25,646 bases of DNA, from assembly GCA_951800155.1 (NCBI GenBank), contig CATOJL010000003.1, forward strand, positions 1 to 25,646, read 5' to 3'. Shown here in pieces: positions 15,023 through 23,318 of the stretch; within the stretch, counting starts at the first letter, position 1, and the number at the start of each line of letters is the position of its first letter. The notes beneath the pieces were generated by a model. The model saw only the letters and a list, made by a program, of their open reading frames with translations, was not told the DNA's origin and ran no database searches. A program made the translations under genes and the position numbers. The stretch comes from an uncultured Bacilli bacterium (GTDB lineage Bacteria > Bacillota_I > Bacilli_A > RF39 > UBA660).

Positions 15023-15057
15023 CTATGCATCACTAAGTATTCATTTCCTACAAATAC

Positions 15058-15219
15058 TCAATTTTCTCTTCTTATCAAATATATTCGAACAACATATACA
15101 AGCAAAACAACTAAATATAATGCATCAATTAATTTCTTATAAATAATGGCATTACTGAGAATTACAAAACAAACGACTACGAATGCAAATACAACATACT
15201 GCTTGTCTGTGATTTTCAA
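15058..15219 (-). CDS. Small membrane protein, 53 residues (TTG start)
   Basis: A two-helix membrane protein: a short charged start (KITDKQ), helix ~8-28 (YVVFAFVVVCFVILSNAII), a KKLIDA turn, a second helix (~33-48, LYLVVLLVYVVRIYLI) and an RREN tail. A perfect AAGGAGGT lies 8 nt before the TTG at 15219. An in-frame GTG at 15243 would place that site inside the gene and is rejected. It is downstream of metG on the same strand, after a terminator. I do not recognise the family; such small proteins are often missed in annotation. Confidence 0.6.
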   Translation of the reverse strand: MKITDKQYVVFAFVVVCFVILSNAIIYKKLIDALYLVVLLVYVVRIYLIRREN

Positions 15220-15264
15220 AATGAATACCTCCTTATTTTCCACAACACATCGAATATATCACAG

Positions 15265-15292
15265 ATAAAAAAAGATGGAAAGCTAGTTTCCA
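15265..15292 (-). terminator. metG terminator
   Basis: A 6-bp stem, TGGAAA/TTTCCA (15276-15281/15287-15292), is followed on the minus strand by TCTTTTTTTATC. Confidence 0.6.
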
Positions 15293-15312
15293 AATTTTCT
15301 ATCTACAAATAC

Positions 15313-15345
15313 CGACACTTTACACAAATTTGTAAAGATATGTCG
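15313..15345. repeat. 12-bp interrupted palindrome after metG
   Basis: CGACA (15313-15317) plus CTTTACA (15318-15324) pair with TGTAAAG (15331-15337) and TGTCG (15341-15345), with a 3-nt ATA bulge and a 6-nt loop. It sits 22 nt after the metG stop, ahead of the T-tailed terminator. It could be a 3'-end stabiliser or a protein-binding palindrome. Confidence 0.5.
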
Positions 15346-15367
15346 TTTCTTGTTTACTCTAAGCCTT

Positions 15368-16927
15368 TTATTTTTTCACACCTAACTCTTCTAACTTCTT
15401 ATCTTTATCTATACGTATAAATAAAGGTTCAGGGTCATTTAAAACTAGACCATCTGGTATTCCATTAAAGTCAATAGAGTTAATCCCTTTATTTTCTATA
15501 TTTAACTGTTGAAAAATACGCTGAGCTGTATCAGGTAAATACGCTTCTAATAAAATAGCTCCACTTCGAATAGACTCCAAAAGATTATATAAAACTGTTC
15601 TTAAACGATCTTGTTTTTCTTCTTCCTTTGCTAAAATCCATGGCATTGTTTCATCAATGTACTTATTACTTCTTCTAAAAATATCAAATATAAGATCTAT
15701 CGCATCAGCTACTCGTAAATCATTCATTTTCTCTTCTACTTTTTTAGGTGTTTCCAAAACAATTGTTTTTATCTCTTCATCGATCTCCTCACAAACATGA
15801 GGATTTGTAACAACCCCATCAAAGTATTTTTTAGACATGGAAATGGTACGATTTACTAAATTACCTAAGATATTGGCTAAATCCGAATTAATCCGTTCTA
15901 TAAAAAGTTCATACGTAAATACGCCATCGGATGCATAGGGAATTTCATGCAACATATAATAACGAACTGCATCCACGCCAAATTCACGAACTAAATCATC
16001 GGCATACACAATATTTCCTTTCGATTTACTCATTTTATCTGCATTGAATAAAATCCATGGATGTCCAAAGATCTGTTTTGGAAGGGGTAGTTCAAGAGCC
16101 ATTAACATAATAGGCCAATAGATGGTATGAAAACGTAAAATATCCTTACCAATCAAATGAATATCTGCTGGCCAATATTTTTTAAATTCTTCTGTTTGTT
16201 CTTTCAAATCATACCCTAAAAAAGTAATATAATTGCTTAGAGCATCAATCCATACATAAATGACATGGTTGTCATCAAAAGAAACAGGTACTCCCCATTT
16301 AAAAGAAGTTCTAGATACACATAAATCTTGTAAACCCGGTTTTATAAAATTATTGATAATTTCATTTTTTCTAGCCTCTGGTTTAATAAATGCATCATGA
16401 CTCAAAATATATTCTTCTAATCTCTTAGCATATTTATCCAATTTAAAGAAATAAGCTTCCTCATTTTCTATTGTGACTTCTCTTCCACAATCAGGACATT
16501 TTCCATCTACTAATTGGGTTTCTGTCCAAAAAGATTCACATGGTGTGCAGTAAAGTCCACTGTACTCTCCTTTATAAATATCGCCTTGATCATAAAGCTT
16601 TTTAAATATTTTTGCTACAATTTCTTCATGTTTTTTATCGGTTGTACGAACAAATTTGTCATAACTTGTATTCATAACATCCCAAAGTTCTTGAATCTCT
16701 TTCGCAATCGTATCAACATATTCCTGTGGTGTAACGCCTTTTTCTTTTGCTTTTAATTCGATCTTTTGTCCATGTTCATCTGTTCCTGTTTGAAAATATA
16801 CATCATAACCCATCAATCTTTTATAGCGTGCAATAGCATCTGCCAAAACAATTTCATATGTATTTCCAATGTGTGGTTTTGCTGAAGTATAAGCAATTGC
16901 TGTTGAAATATAAAATTTTTCTTTCAT
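15368..16927 (-). CDS. metG: Methionyl-tRNA synthetase
   Basis: Charges tRNA-Met with methionine, in the cytoplasm. 519 residues, class I synthetase: HIGN (19-22), zinc-site cysteines CTPC...CPDC (127, 130, 144, 147), KMSKS (298-302), WGVPV and the anticodon-binding helical domain to the end. It stops after the core, so the C-terminal dimerising tRNA-binding domain of the ~660-residue B. subtilis enzyme is absent. GAAAGGGTG lies 6 nt before the ATG at 16927; an upstream ATG two codons earlier is too close to that site. Expression is controlled by the T-box leader at 16928-17160, so it should rise when tRNA-Met is uncharged. Confidence 0.97.
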   Translation of the reverse strand: MKEKFYISTAIAYTSAKPHIGNTYEIVLADAIARYKRLMGYDVYFQTGTDEHGQKIELKAKEKGVTPQEYVDTIAKEIQELWDVMNTSYDKFVRTTDKKHEEIVAKIFKKLYDQGDIYKGEYSGLYCTPCESFWTETQLVDGKCPDCGREVTIENEEAYFFKLDKYAKRLEEYILSHDAFIKPEARKNEIINNFIKPGLQDLCVSRTSFKWGVPVSFDDNHVIYVWIDALSNYITFLGYDLKEQTEEFKKYWPADIHLIGKDILRFHTIYWPIMLMALELPLPKQIFGHPWILFNADKMSKSKGNIVYADDLVREFGVDAVRYYMLHEIPYASDGVFTYELFIERINSDLANILGNLVNRTISMSKKYFDGVVTNPHVCEEIDEEIKTIVLETPKKVEEKMNDLRVADAIDLIFDIFRRSNKYIDETMPWILAKEEEKQDRLRTVLYNLLESIRSGAILLEAYLPDTAQRIFQQLNIENKGINSIDFNGIPDGLVLNDPEPLFIRIDKDKKLEELGVKK

Positions 16928-17160
16928 TTTCATCACCCTTTCAAAATAAAAAAAACGACTCATTCAAAGGACGAACAAGCCGTGGTACCACCTTAGTTTG
17001 TGAATAATCACCTTAAATACTTAACGCGTATACACGTTTTCTACTACCTATCGTAGAAACTGTTCCAGAACCATTCGAAATAGCTTTATTTATCTATTTC
17101 CCACCATATATAGACTCTCTTTAAAATGCCACTATTTTTCTTTCTTTCATCACATTCTCT
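16928..17160 (-). promoter_or_regulatory. T-box leader of metG
   Basis: The canonical T-box AAGGTGGTACCACGG lies at 16980-16994 (minus strand). It overlaps the 5' arm of a terminator, CGGCTTGTTC...GAATGAGTCG, then eight T (16948-16982). Upstream are the stem I elements AGAGAG and GGTG near 17098-17118. An ATG (17073-17075) in the context CGAATGGTTC is a good candidate for the methionine specifier codon. Uncharged tRNA-Met should favour the antiterminator. Confidence 0.9.
16948..16982 (-). terminator. T-box terminator hairpin
   Basis: A 10-bp stem including three G-U pairs (16973-16982/16956-16965), 7-nt loop GTCCTTT, then eight T. It competes with the antiterminator formed by the T-box. Confidence 0.85.
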
Positions 17161-17166
17161 ACCGCA

Positions 17167-17195
17167 ATTATAGCACATTTTTTTCTATTCTTCAA
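17167..17195 (-). promoter_or_regulatory. metG/T-box promoter
   Basis: TTGAAG (17190-17195), exactly 17 nt, TATAAT (17167-17172) on the minus strand. The -35 lies within the last codons of spoVT. Confidence 0.8.
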
Positions 17196-17718
17196 GATAC
17201 TTCATAAAAAATTCTGTTGCAATACGAGCAATTTTTTGCTCTGTTTCGGTAATGGCATCTTCTGTTGAAAAAATGATAAATAATCCTTCTACTTCCCCTT
17301 CTACACAAATTGGCTCAATAACATATGTGCATTCTACCTCTTTATCTTCTAAAAAATGAATTGCTTTTTTATGTTTTTCTAAAATATTATTTCTGCGCGC
17401 AATAAATGTTGCTACTTCCTCATGAATGCCCTTTTCCAAATAATCCTTCTTACATTCTCCAGAAGCAGCAATGATATGGTCTTTATCTGTAACAAGAATA
17501 TTACTTTTTAAAAGAGAGTATATGGAATCAGTAAATCGTTGTGCGAAATCTTTAATATTTTTTAAAGAAGAATATTTTCGCAACATGATCTCTTCGTTTT
17601 CCGTAATATAAATTTCAATACTATCTCCTTCACGAATGTGTAAATTCTTCCGTATTTCCTTTGGTATAACAATTCTTCCTAATTCATCAATTCTTCGAAA
17701 TATGCCTGTTGCCTTCAT
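17185..17718 (-). CDS. spoVT: SpoVT-type AbrB-family transcription regulator
   Basis: A DNA-binding regulator of 177 residues, the length of SpoVT rather than AbrB (~94). The N-terminal swapped-hairpin AbrB domain is MKATGIFRRIDELGR, IVIPKEIRKNLHIREGDS (1-50). The C-terminal GAF-like domain (~56-175) includes ILVTDKDHIIAASG and the VEGLFIIFS strand. In B. subtilis SpoVT tunes sigma-G genes in the forespore, so its presence hints at a sporulating ancestor or host. AGAAGG before the ATG at 17718 supports this start over an extension of 19 codons. It lies directly upstream of the metG promoter. Confidence 0.88.
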   Translation of the reverse strand: MKATGIFRRIDELGRIVIPKEIRKNLHIREGDSIEIYITENEEIMLRKYSSLKNIKDFAQRFTDSIYSLLKSNILVTDKDHIIAASGECKKDYLEKGIHEEVATFIARRNNILEKHKKAIHFLEDKEVECTYVIEPICVEGEVEGLFIIFSTEDAITETEQKIARIATEFFMKYLEE

Positions 17719-17862
17719 AAAAACCTTCTTTCTCCATTCCAATTTAGCTAAGACAATGCTACAAATTTTTATCAATATCCTTTTCTATCTAAAATGTAAC
17801 ACTCTTTTTATAGTTTGTTAAAAATGCACTTAATTATACGAAACAAAACCATTTTTTTATGA

Positions 17863-17868
17863 TATAAT
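17863..17868 (+). promoter_or_regulatory. -10 of the pyrophosphatase gene
   Basis: Consensus TATAAT, 22 nt before the start codon; the -35 is unclear (GAAACA at 17-nt spacing). Confidence 0.5.
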
Positions 17869-17890
17869 AACCTAGTTAGGAGTGATTTTT

Positions 17891-19510
17891 ATGGAAAAAA
17901 TTTACATTTTTGGACACAGAAAACCAGATACAGACAGTGTTACTTCTGCTATTGCTCTTTCGTATCTTAAAAACCAATTGGGTATGGATACAGAACCTCG
18001 TGTTTTAGGAGATATTAATAATGAAACAAAATATGTTCTTACTCATTTTGGAATCAGTGAACCAAAGTATCTAAATGATGTCAAATTACAAATTAAGGAT
18101 ATCAACTATCATAAAGATTATACAATTGATGAAAAGGTGAGTATTAAAGATGCCTATGATTATATGACAGAAAAGGAAATCACAGGTGTTCCTATTGTTA
18201 GAAATGGTAAATTTTTAAATTTAGTTACCGTTAAAATGATTACAAAACACCTGATTAATAATGATGTAAAACATTTAGAAACTTCTTTTACTAATATTTT
18301 GAAAACACTAGATGCAGAAGAAATTTTGAGGTTTGATGAAGAAATCAAGGGAAATATATCCGTTGCCTCTTACCGAAGTACTACATTTATGAATAGTGTC
18401 CTTTTAGGAGAAAATGATATTTTAGTTGTGGGAGATAGACATAGTATCATTGAATATGCAGCGCTTAATAAAGTAAAATTGATTGTCCTTACAGGAGATA
18501 GTTATATTAAAGAAGAGCACATTAAAATTGCTAAAGAGAATAAGGTTAATATTATTCGAACCAAAAAGGACACATTTATATCTGCACAACTAATTAGTCT
18601 TAGTAATTATATTTATACATTAACAAAAAACAATGCACCTTATACATTTGACTACAATGATTATTATGATGACTTTGTAGATAAAAGTTATAAACTAAGA
18701 CATAATAATTACCCTGTTGTGGATAAAGAAAACAATTGTTATGGACTTATTCGTATTACAGATATTGATGATAAACAGAAAAAGAAAATCATTTTAGTGG
18801 ATCATAATGAGGTAGATCAAACAGTAGATGGAATTGAGGAAGCCGAAATTTTAGAAATTATTGATCACCATAAAATTGGAAATTTTTCCTCTGTTATGCC
18901 CATTAGTTTTCGAAACATGCCTGTAGGAAGTACAAATACAATTATTTATAGAATGTTTGAAGAAAATAATATTGCCATTCCAAAACATATCGCTGGTTGT
19001 ATGGTATCAGGTATTCTATCAGATACACTTTTATTTAAATCTCCTACAACTACAGAATTGGACAGGTTTGTAGCAGAGGAACTTGCCAATATTGCTGGAG
19101 TAGATGCTGAATCTTATGGATTTGAAATGTTAAAAGCAGGGGCAAGTTTAGAAGGAAAAACATTAGAAGAAATTGTATACACTGATTTTAAAAATTTCAA
19201 TGTAGATAGTAAGAAAATCGCCGTTTGTCAAATTTTTATTATTGATTATGACGCCATTAAGAAACAAGAGGCTGACTATATTCAATTATTAAATACGATT
19301 GCTAAAAATAATGAATATGCACTTGTTTGTTTCTTAGTAACAGATATTATCAACAATGGTTCTTATATTTATTTTAATGAAGAAGCAGAAAATATCTTAA
19401 AGAATTGTTTTGATCAAAAAGACTTTAGACAAGGTATTTATATGGAAGATATTGTTTCTAGAAAAAAACAAGTCATACCAGCCATTGTAAATTATTTAGA
19501 AAAAAATTAA
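17891..19510 (+). CDS. Mn-dependent inorganic pyrophosphatase with CBS and DRTGG domains
   Basis: Splits pyrophosphate to phosphate, pulling biosynthetic reactions forward, in the cytoplasm. 539 residues of family II (DHH) type. GHRKPDTDS (8-16) carries metal ligands His9, Asp13 and Asp15. A regulatory insert follows: CBS 1 (~75-122), a DRTGG domain (~125-245) and CBS 2 (~262-295, YPVVDKENNCYGLIRITDI). Then come VDHNEVDQ (303-310), IDHHKIG (324-330), the DHHA2 domain and SRKKQV near the end. CBS-DRTGG enzymes bind adenine nucleotides (AMP/ADP inhibit, ATP or diadenosine polyphosphates activate in studied cases); whether this one does is inferred. AGGAG is 8 nt before the ATG; an in-frame GTG at 17882 abuts it and is rejected. 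Confidence 0.93.
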   Translation: MEKIYIFGHRKPDTDSVTSAIALSYLKNQLGMDTEPRVLGDINNETKYVLTHFGISEPKYLNDVKLQIKDINYHKDYTIDEKVSIKDAYDYMTEKEITGVPIVRNGKFLNLVTVKMITKHLINNDVKHLETSFTNILKTLDAEEILRFDEEIKGNISVASYRSTTFMNSVLLGENDILVVGDRHSIIEYAALNKVKLIVLTGDSYIKEEHIKIAKENKVNIIRTKKDTFISAQLISLSNYIYTLTKNNAPYTFDYNDYYDDFVDKSYKLRHNNYPVVDKENNCYGLIRITDIDDKQKKKIILVDHNEVDQTVDGIEEAEILEIIDHHKIGNFSSVMPISFRNMPVGSTNTIIYRMFEENNIAIPKHIAGCMVSGILSDTLLFKSPTTTELDRFVAEELANIAGVDAESYGFEMLKAGASLEGKTLEEIVYTDFKNFNVDSKKIAVCQIFIIDYDAIKKQEADYIQLLNTIAKNNEYALVCFLVTDIINNGSYIYFNEEAENILKNCFDQKDFRQGIYMEDIVSRKKQVIPAIVNYLEKN

Positions 19511-19512
19511 AA

Positions 19513-19570
19513 CCTAGAAATGTAAACAGAATCCTAAAAGTTGGACGGTTTACAATCCTAGGCTTTTTTA
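19513..19570. terminator. Bidirectional terminator between convergent genes
   Basis: CCTAG/CTAGG (19513-19517/19558-19562) outside and TGTAAAC/GTTTACA (19521-19527/19548-19554) inside, 20-nt loop. The plus strand continues CTTTTTTTATA; the minus strand continues TTTTAATTTTTTTC. It separates the pyrophosphatase gene from the end of the ABC operon. Confidence 0.8.
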
Positions 19571-21931
19571 TATATTTTTATTGATAACATGAATTGGTTT
19601 CATCCTCGTTATTCTTAAAATTGGAATAATTCCTAAAAGAATAGATAATCCAAAATAGAAAAGGAATAAAAAAGAAGAACTCTCTTTTCCCATATAAAAT
19701 GGATTGATACTTGATTCCACCTTTTTTCTATAGTAAGTATTCATTATAGTGAATAGAGGTTGACTAAAGAAAATCGTCATTAATGTGATAAAAAGAATAA
19801 GTATGACAAGGACTATATAAAACATCTTTATGATATCTTTATCCTCAACTCCTAAGGCTTTTAAAATACCAATTTGTCTTTTTGCATCCATAATATATGT
19901 AAAAAGAAAATAAGCAAAGAATAGTCCTGTAAAGAGAAGTATCATATAAAATAAGAAAATCATTAAAAAACGATGTTCTAAAATCCAATTCGAATAAATA
20001 TTTAAATCATTTAGATAATGGCTATAAATTGTATAATTTTCTCCTAGCTTTTTTACATCTATATCTTCTATATGTTCTAAAACGCCTACTTTTTGATAAG
20101 TAAATGTATCATAAGAAGATAATATGTTTTTTGAAAATAAAGTATGTTGGTTATTAAAATAAGAAAATCCTGTTACACCAATAACTTCCACTTCATATTG
20201 TTTAGAAGGTTTTATATTTTGACCATCTATATAAATTTCTAAGTTTTCATAAATAGAAAAATCACCTTTTATCCCTATATATTGTTCTAAATCCATTTGT
20301 TCAATGAACTGTTTTTCTGCCTCAAAAAGATCTTGAAAAGAATTCCTTTGTATATATTTTTCTATCTCTTCTAAATAGGTTAATTTATCTGGAAAGAGTT
20401 CTACTATGTTTAAAATCACTTGATTTTCTTTTAATGTAGAGGTTTCTTTCCATTCAATACCATTATAATATTCTATTTTTTCATGGATAGAATCGTTATT
20501 TTGAAGTATTTTCTTTACATATGGCAATTTAAAAATATATTGATTACTTGTATCCAATCCTATACGAGTTTGTCCTTGTAATGAAGAAATGAAATCACCT
20601 TTGACATAAATTTTATCTCCATTCTCTTTTATAATCCCAGTCACTTGCATGGTATCTCCACTAAAAGCGTAAGTCTTATTCAAAAAATCCTCATATTTTT
20701 TAGGAAACTGGATGTGTCCTATAGAATCGTATACACCATATTTCATCATTTTATCAGCCAAAGCGGTTGAAATAATCACTTCCTGTTGGCTAACGGGAAT
20801 TTCACCTATCAAATTTTCAACAAAAGAAAAATTTTCTATTTCAATAAATTCTAATTCATCCAAATCTTCTTCGAATAATCCATTTCCCCTTTGTGGAATA
20901 CTCTCATTATGGAATAGAGATATAAAGGTATTATTCATTTGATTGGTATAAATAGTTCCTACCGAATTTCCAACTCTCTTTTTAAGAATCGCAATATCTT
21001 TTGTTTGCATACTTCCCTTCGTTTTACGAATTTCAATTGTCTTTTCTTTATCTGTTTTTAATAATTCTAAATGATTTTTGTTTTGATCATAAGAATAAGC
21101 AACATAAGCTATATTTAAAAGCATACTAGTTATAAATAACAGAAGTATAGATAAAAATAATTTTACTTTACGATGAAATAAGAATTTTGCCCCTAATTTA
21201 AAAGCTTCAAAAAGAGATAATTTTGCTCTTTTTTCTTTATAAATTCCTATTTCATTTTCGCATGGCTTCCCGTTATCATTTACGATTTTTCCATCCTCTA
21301 TTTCAATCATACGATTCGCATATTCTAGGGCATATTCTCTATTATGTGTTACAAATACAACTAATATTTCCTCACTTATTTCTTTTAATAAATTCATGAC
21401 TTCTTTTCCTGTTTTACTATCTAATGCACCTGTTGGTTCATCAGCAAATAGAACTTTTGGATTTTTTATAAGAATGCGAGCAATACAAACTCTTTGCTTT
21501 TGCCCTCCTGATAATTCGCTTATCTTTCTATTTTCGTATCCCTCTAATCCTAATTTTTTTAATAATTCTTTTACTTGCTTTTTATTTTTCCTCTTACCCT
21601 CTAATCGTGCTACTAAATGAATATTCTCATAAACAGTACATTCTTCTATTAAATAAAATTCTTGAAAAATGAATCCTACATAACTATTTCGATATCGAGT
21701 ATATTCCTTTGAATGGAAATTTTTTGTACTTTTTCCATCAACAAACATCTCTCCAGAATCATAAGAATCTAATCCACCCATTATATTTAATAGCGTGCTT
21801 TTCCCACTTCCGCTTGTTCCTAAAATAGAAACCATTCCCTTATTTGGTAAGGTTAGATTAATACTATCTAAAGCCTGTACTTTTTGACCCTTAATTTTAT
21901 ACTCTTTTTTTATATTTCTTAATTCTATCAT
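19568..21931 (-). CDS. ABC transporter, ATPase fused to FtsX-type permease (MacB-like), last gene of operon
   Basis: 787 residues. The N-terminal ATPase is complete: Walker A GTSGSGKST (38-46), Q-loop Gln90, signature LSGGQ (140-144), Walker B VLFADEPTG (160-168), H-loop His196. A linker is followed by membrane segment 1 (~257-279), a ~370-residue extracytoplasmic domain (~282-650), and three C-terminal segments (~656-680, 706-727, 755-773) with the FtsX-like GILKALGVEDKDI loop, i.e. the four-segment MacB layout. MacB-type proteins work by mechanotransmission, moving or extracting peptides or lipoproteins outside the membrane. AGGAG lies 7 nt before the ATG, inside the upstream gene, which it overlaps by 35 nt. 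It shares much sequence with the homolog at 23319. Substrate unknown. Confidence 0.92.
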   Translation of the reverse strand: MIELRNIKKEYKIKGQKVQALDSINLTLPNKGMVSILGTSGSGKSTLLNIMGGLDSYDSGEMFVDGKSTKNFHSKEYTRYRNSYVGFIFQEFYLIEECTVYENIHLVARLEGKRKNKKQVKELLKKLGLEGYENRKISELSGGQKQRVCIARILIKNPKVLFADEPTGALDSKTGKEVMNLLKEISEEILVVFVTHNREYALEYANRMIEIEDGKIVNDNGKPCENEIGIYKEKRAKLSLFEAFKLGAKFLFHRKVKLFLSILLLFITSMLLNIAYVAYSYDQNKNHLELLKTDKEKTIEIRKTKGSMQTKDIAILKKRVGNSVGTIYTNQMNNTFISLFHNESIPQRGNGLFEEDLDELEFIEIENFSFVENLIGEIPVSQQEVIISTALADKMMKYGVYDSIGHIQFPKKYEDFLNKTYAFSGDTMQVTGIIKENGDKIYVKGDFISSLQGQTRIGLDTSNQYIFKLPYVKKILQNNDSIHEKIEYYNGIEWKETSTLKENQVILNIVELFPDKLTYLEEIEKYIQRNSFQDLFEAEKQFIEQMDLEQYIGIKGDFSIYENLEIYIDGQNIKPSKQYEVEVIGVTGFSYFNNQHTLFSKNILSSYDTFTYQKVGVLEHIEDIDVKKLGENYTIYSHYLNDLNIYSNWILEHRFLMIFLFYMILLFTGLFFAYFLFTYIMDAKRQIGILKALGVEDKDIIKMFYIVLVILILFITLMTIFFSQPLFTIMNTYYRKKVESSINPFYMGKESSSFLFLFYFGLSILLGIIPILRITRMKPIHVINKNI

Positions 21932-22514
21932 ACATTTCTCCTAAATGCTTTCTATACTTTACCCCTATTATAACACATACAACAAAAAACCAAAAAAGAT
22001 AGTGCCAAAAGGCATACATACGTAAACCCATGAAAAAATACCTATATATATTAATAAATAAAATATTATTTCCATAAGAATAAATGAAAATCAATATTCC
22101 TAAAAAATAGTTATCACTCTTTACTTTACATTGTTTATCAACAGTCACTAGAAAAATAAAAAGGGAATGTAATACTAATAACAAAAATAGTTGAAATATA
22201 GTAATGAGAAGAGAGAATAAAAAATTTTGTCCTCCTAAAGTTAAGGCTATAAAAAATCCTAAAATGAAAACGATACAGCAAATAATGCCATTATAAAAGA
22301 GAAGCTGCTTTACAAAAGAAAACAAGTTTTCTATTTTTTCTTTCTTTTTAAATAACAATCTATTTGTAAAGAAGATACAACTTAAAAATACAAATACATT
22401 CTGATAACATGCTGAAATAGGGAGAGGATTCACATCTCGATTACAATACAAAACACTAAAAATAGTTATTGAGTTTAACAATGTAAATAAAAGGACATTT
22501 ATATTTTTTCTCAT
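21897..22514 (-). CDS. Polytopic membrane protein of the ABC operon (205 residues)
   Basis: A hydrophobic protein with about six membrane segments and a basic C-terminus (RIKKYKKRV). I do not recognise a family. There is no ATPase or catalytic motif. The ATG (22514) overlaps the stop of the upstream gene as ATGA, with GGAGG 8 nt before it; an in-frame GTG two codons upstream is too close to that site. Its 3' end overlaps the start of the ABC gene at 19568-21931. This tight coupling between two ABC fusions suggests a subunit or accessory of the same machine, perhaps an immunity or ABC-2-like permease subunit (inference). Confidence 0.75.
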   Translation of the reverse strand: MRKNINVLLFTLLNSITIFSVLYCNRDVNPLPISACYQNVFVFLSCIFFTNRLLFKKKEKIENLFSFVKQLLFYNGIICCIVFILGFFIALTLGGQNFLFSLLITIFQLFLLLVLHSLFIFLVTVDKQCKVKSDNYFLGILIFIYSYGNNILFINIYRYFFMGLRMYAFWHYLFWFFVVCVIIGVKYRKHLGEMYDRIKKYKKRV

Positions 22515-23314
22515 AGACACTTCCTCCTTTTTCGATAAAAATAAACACTGCTATTTAAAATGATTAGATTCAAAAATAATAATAGAGGGGTGGAAACGCT
22601 TTCATAAGAACCTGCTAATAAAATAGAACTAGGATCTAAATACAAAAATTGATCACCAAATAAATCAATTAAATTTCCAACATTTACAATTAAAAATAAG
22701 TATAGAATTATGAAATAATAGTAAACTTGTATTTTATTTTTAAATAAACTTGAAACAAGAACTCCAGAAGCTACATAAATAAAAGGGATAAAAAGAAAAC
22801 AGATTCCACCATTTATAAGATAATAAAGATAAATATGGTATTTATAAAAATCTTGTCCAAATAAATCTAAAAATAAAGTTCTAGTAATATAATTTGTATA
22901 ATTTCCATTCGTAATAAAAAAGATAAAACTAAAAAACAATAAATAGGCACTAAAAATAGAAAAGGAAACTTTTAAAGAAAAAGAAAAAATCAATTTTATA
23001 TTTTCTTCTCTTTTTTGTGTGAAATAAAGGATAGAACCTACAACTGAAAAAAGAGGGAAAATCAACTGGAAAATATTTGTAGACCAAATCATGATATAAT
23101 CAAATTTCCATTCAAAATTGATCCACCAATCCCGCATCAATAAAAATATGTTTTTTAAATGGGAATAAGGATAGATATTCATAATCTCCTGTCTATAATT
23201 TTCACTAAATACGTAACGATAAGTAGCATAAAAGATCCCCATCTCAAAAAGAAGAGAGAAAAAGAATATTCCTAAAATGGATAAGAATAGACAAATATAT
23301 GTCTTTTTTTTCAT
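22511..23314 (-). CDS. Polytopic membrane protein of the ABC operon (267 residues)
   Basis: A hydrophobic protein with about six membrane segments: N-terminal signal-anchor (~6-27), an extracytoplasmic loop with aromatic residues (RDWWINFEWKFDYIMIW), then five segments and an RKRRKCL end. The topology resembles ABC-2 type permeases of peptide-resistance systems, but no signature confirms this. Its first Met (23326) overlaps the end of the preceding ABC gene; the ATG at 23314 has a GAGTGA site 4 nt before it, so I prefer it with modest confidence. It is joined to the next gene by an ATGA overlap. Confidence 0.72.
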   Translation of the reverse strand: MKKKTYICLFLSILGIFFFSLLFEMGIFYATYRYVFSENYRQEIMNIYPYSHLKNIFLLMRDWWINFEWKFDYIMIWSTNIFQLIFPLFSVVGSILYFTQKREENIKLIFSFSLKVSFSIFSAYLLFFSFIFFITNGNYTNYITRTLFLDLFGQDFYKYHIYLYYLINGGICFLFIPFIYVASGVLVSSLFKNKIQVYYYFIILYLFLIVNVGNLIDLFGDQFLYLDPSSILLAGSYESVSTPLLLFLNLIILNSSVYFYRKRRKCL

Positions 23315-23318
23315 GAAA

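Larger units (their letters stand above)
14206..15057. other. Gene-poor stretch of ~850 nt
   Basis: No gene with a ribosome binding site and recognisable product. It holds the promoter of the large surface protein, an orphan minus-strand terminator (14434-14466), and several inverted repeats: 14390-14397/14408-14415, 14642-14648/14661-14667 and 14779-14784/14796-14801. A 39-codon plus-strand frame (14903-15022) reads like a gene remnant. Probably decayed coding DNA or an unannotated RNA. Confidence 0.5.
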
